64,000 nucleotides of DNA from contig HF993129.1 in the NCBI GenBank assembly GCA_000432435.1, positions 10,119 to 74,118 of the forward strand, given 5' to 3'. Of this stretch, positions 62,347 to 64,000 are shown one piece after another. This DNA comes from Eubacterium sp. CAG:180. GTDB taxonomy: Bacteria > Bacillota > Clostridia > Oscillospirales > Acutalibacteraceae. Below the pieces are notes generated by a model. That model did no database searches. It was not told the origin of the DNA and was given only the letters and a program-made list of their open reading frames with translations. Each line of letters starts with the position of its first letter. The stretch's first letter is position 1. Made by a program: the position numbers and the translations under genes.

Positions 62347-62649
62347 ATGAAAAACAAACAACACGAGTACATTTTGAAAGCGTTTATAAACTCAAGAATT
62401 CCTATGGCGATTCGTAGATATTCTCCAGAACTTATTGCTATTGATTCTGTTGTAGGGGGGTATTGCTCTCAATTGATACATCGAGCAAAATTCATTGAAC
62501 TCCCATCGAGTGAAATTATTTCTAAAACCGAAAAAGCTGTTTTTTCAGAATTGATAAATCAATCAACAGGAATGGAAAAAGATGAATTAGTGGTGTACTA
62601 TCGACTTGCAATACTTGTGGAATCTATATTGATTCAATATCGCAAATAA
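62347..62649 (+). CDS. Probable immunity protein of the adjacent rhs toxin tip
   Basis: A protein of 100 aa from the ATG at 62347 after GGTGA; a GTG at 62338 overlaps the toxin stop (GTGA) and is an alternative. Predicted all-helical, cytoplasmic, with HEYILKAFINSRIP and a long C-terminal helix. Immediate downstream position after a nuclease-like tip is the classical place for the cognate immunity gene. Family not recognised. Confidence 0.55.
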   Translation: MKNKQHEYILKAFINSRIPMAIRRYSPELIAIDSVVGGYCSQLIHRAKFIELPSSEIISKTEKAVFSELINQSTGMEKDELVVYYRLAILVESILIQYRK

Positions 62650-62670
62650 CATATGCCCGCAAGCAACGCC

Positions 62671-62819
62671 TTTTGGGGCAAAAGGCAACCGCTGGGATAA
62701 TCCCAAGCCATTAAAGGTTTCAGGAGCACTCCTGACAAGTTTTGCCTTTGTGGTATCACAAAGGCTATGCTTTCGGTTTCAACTATAACGGCGAAGAATA
62801 TTACTACATTAAAAATGTT
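62671..62819 (+). repeat. Duplicated rhs-linked segment, copy B
   Basis: Second copy of 61734-61874. Hairpins here are CAGGA/TCCTG around GCAC, and a perfect 9-bp GCCTTTGTG/CACAAAGGC with GTAT loop at 62744-62765. The rhs frame reads WYHKGYAFGFNYNGEEYYYI and breaks after about 31 codons at a TAA. Confidence 0.65.
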
Positions 62820-62973
62820 CAATATGACATCAGAATGGCTATTTCATAACATTGCCTACGAATTACATCTTAAACGCAAATCAACAGCAGATGCTGACAT
62901 TGAATATACAGGTGATTGTAGACCTTATGTGTATATTTCAACAAAAGTATTGGAAATTTTAGGAAGTGAGTAA
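62815..62973 (+). pseudogene. Short remnant after rhs fragment B
   Basis: From ATG 62815 about 52 codons remain open (MTSEWLFHNIAYELHLKRK and RPYVYISTKVLEIL). No good ribosome binding site and no recognisable family. The sequence homologous to the rhs repeat changes abruptly near 62825, so this is probably the 3' end of another immunity-like gene fused to the rhs piece. Confidence 0.35.
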
Positions 62974-62975
62974 TT

Positions 62976-63890
62976 ATGAACAAGAAAAGAGTTTATACAC
63001 TACTGATTATATTGGGTGTTTTGGTTCTCGCCGTATTATTCTATGTATCCATTCCGTATATTGCAAACGCGGCAACGCGTCCCGTTAAGTCTTTTAACAA
63101 GGAAATTACCGCTATATCTTGCGAAAGCGAGGATATTCCTTATGTTGAAGCATACGGCAATATATATAAGGGCAAAAAAGTAATTTCGCTTTTTGATTTG
63201 TGTGAAAAGAAGCATAAAACTTATTATGATACACTTTGTATTTACGATAACAGAGCTTATTTTATATGTTCCGAGTCGGATAAAACAAATAAGCAGTGGT
63301 GTATATCTTCCGTAGATTTAAAGACGCATATTATTCAGACTCATTTTGTGTTTGAAAATCCTGCCGTAGCGTATGACGACTTTATGAATTTAGCAGAATA
63401 CAGCAAGCGAAACGGATATTATTTTGACGGTAAAATCGTACTCAACGACTATGCTTCTGTTTGGGAATACGATTTAAAATCGGGTTCGGTAAAAGAATAC
63501 GGTTATGACGATTTTGAATTTCCCGTACAGGAAATATACGGCGAGTATGTCGGCGATAATGCCATAAAGATTCATACTCCGCAATGGGAAAAGACGTTTT
63601 CATTTTATGACATAAGCCAAGAAAGCACCGGAGTTTCAACCGTTTATTCTTTTAAAGACAGAAAAATCCGTGTTACCGGTTGTAACTTCATAAACGATTT
63701 TTTCGTTGACAATGCCATTCAGTATATTAACGGAAAAATCTATGCGTTCGGTGAATGCACAGATGATTTAGGCGGTGCATATGCTGTTCTTTTGGAATAT
63801 GATTTACAGCAAAACAAATGGTTGTATGTAACATCCATTTACACGTATAGTCCGGCTTCAGAAGCCTATATCATTCCGTCGGCAAGTTAA
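62976..63890 (+). CDS. Membrane-anchored extracytoplasmic protein of unknown function
   Basis: A protein of 304 aa with a GTGAG-type ribosome binding site. An N-terminal signal anchor (YTLLIILGVLVLAVLFYV) is followed by a beta-rich outside domain with repeated blocks such as YDNRAYFICSE, FDGKIVLND and INGKIYAFGE, like a small beta propeller. No lipobox. Codon use is closer to the core genes than its AT-rich neighbours. Could protect the cell from an extracytoplasmic toxin, but this is position-based guesswork. Confidence 0.5.
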   Translation: MNKKRVYTLLIILGVLVLAVLFYVSIPYIANAATRPVKSFNKEITAISCESEDIPYVEAYGNIYKGKKVISLFDLCEKKHKTYYDTLCIYDNRAYFICSESDKTNKQWCISSVDLKTHIIQTHFVFENPAVAYDDFMNLAEYSKRNGYYFDGKIVLNDYASVWEYDLKSGSVKEYGYDDFEFPVQEIYGEYVGDNAIKIHTPQWEKTFSFYDISQESTGVSTVYSFKDRKIRVTGCNFINDFFVDNAIQYINGKIYAFGECTDDLGGAYAVLLEYDLQQNKWLYVTSIYTYSPASEAYIIPSAS

Positions 63891-63934
63891 AAGTAGTACA
63901 AAGTTAGCACGTAACCGCCGATACCAACTAACGG

Positions 63935-63965
63935 AGATATTTAACAACATTTGTGCTGATATGTA
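63935..63965 (+). repeat. Junction repeat, right copy
   Basis: ATATTTAACAACATTTGTGC then TGATATGTA, similar to 59024-59053. Directly abuts the last rhs fragment. Confidence 0.45.
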
Positions 63966-64000
63966 GAATGTACAAAACGATATAGTCGCAATAGCCGATA
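63966..64000 (+). pseudogene. Start of a third rhs fragment, runs off the window
   Basis: 35 bases identical to 61870-61904 (reads KNVQNDIVAIAD in the rhs frame). An in-frame stop context upstream (TAG at 63964-63966) shows there is no 5' part here, so it is another truncated copy continuing beyond the window. Confidence 0.7.

Noticed and set aside
58942..64000. Insertion sequence or prophage explaining the accessory region
   Set aside because: No transposase, integrase, terminal inverted repeats or phage structural genes are present; the contents are rhs pieces and small genes.
1..64000. tRNA, rRNA or CRISPR arrays
   Set aside because: I scanned for T-loop GGTTCGAAT-type sequences, rRNA blocks and regularly spaced repeats and saw none; this was a reading by eye and could miss a degenerate tRNA.

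Overview
The window is chromosomal DNA of a low-GC Gram-positive anaerobe. A gut-type member of class Clostridia, probably Oscillospirales/Ruminococcaceae, fits best. The evidence is a spoIIID sporulation regulator, a SepF/DivIVA division cluster, split transketolase subunits, GTP-type PEP carboxykinase, an ECF riboflavin transporter, RqcH, SAM-I and FMN riboswitches, AGGAGG-type ribosome binding sites and frequent GTG/TTG starts. Many promoters read as a -35 box, exactly 17 bp, then a -10 box that is often TG-extended. I see no tRNA, rRNA, CRISPR array, prophage or transposase. The taxonomic placement is inference.

Layout. 1-3.4 kb: end of pgsA, a ClpC-like unfoldase with a zinc-ribbon N-terminus, and a YfcE-type phosphodiesterase. 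3.4-10.2 kb: a glycan locus with a GH36 alpha-galactosidase transcribed divergently from a phosphohexomutase fused to a NifU-like Fe-S domain and a GH38 alpha-mannosidase. 10.2-15.4 kb: dusB, polA, rimI, tsaD. 15.5-22.5 kb: monocistronic units (pckG, metallophosphoesterase, Gfo/Idh oxidoreductase, cohesin-like secreted protein, SCP2 protein, lipase-like hydrolase). 22.5-37.8 kb: one long co-directional series, miaB-ymcA-mutS-mutL-miaA, then a HlyD-like protein, ylmE-sepF-divIVA-lspA-rluD, a HAD phosphatase, two transketolase subunits and a YjbR protein. 37.8-46 kb: hydrolase, second DivIVA-like protein, lone fumarase beta subunit, pcrA, a probable small RNA gene, rodA, tsaE-tsaB-rpiB, upp. 46.4-54.5 kb: spoIIID behind a hairpin that covers its ribosome binding site, a GT2 enzyme, an IleRS-like synthetase, DUF1858, trmK, a Nif3 protein, rqcH. 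54.5-58.1 kb (minus strand): DUF378, metK under a SAM-I riboswitch, ribU under an FMN riboswitch, manA.

58.2-64 kb is accessory DNA of a different kind: a graveyard of rhs (WapA-like polymorphic toxin) 3' ends. Broken rhs repeat/core pieces alternate with short toxin tips and small immunity-like genes. Two paralogous HExxH metalloprotein genes sit where immunity genes are expected, and a non-coding or degenerate segment of about 140 bp occurs twice. A third rhs fragment runs off the window end. A promoter-leader-terminator unit with two mutually exclusive hairpins (58171-58355) stands at the left border.

The strongest candidates for something new are the phosphohexomutase-NifU fusion (5281-7164), the rhs module array with its metalloprotein genes, the intergenic RNA at 42730-42860, the attenuator-like leader at 58206-58355, and the spoIIID translation-blocking hairpin. 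No database search was possible, so family names rest on motif recognition.
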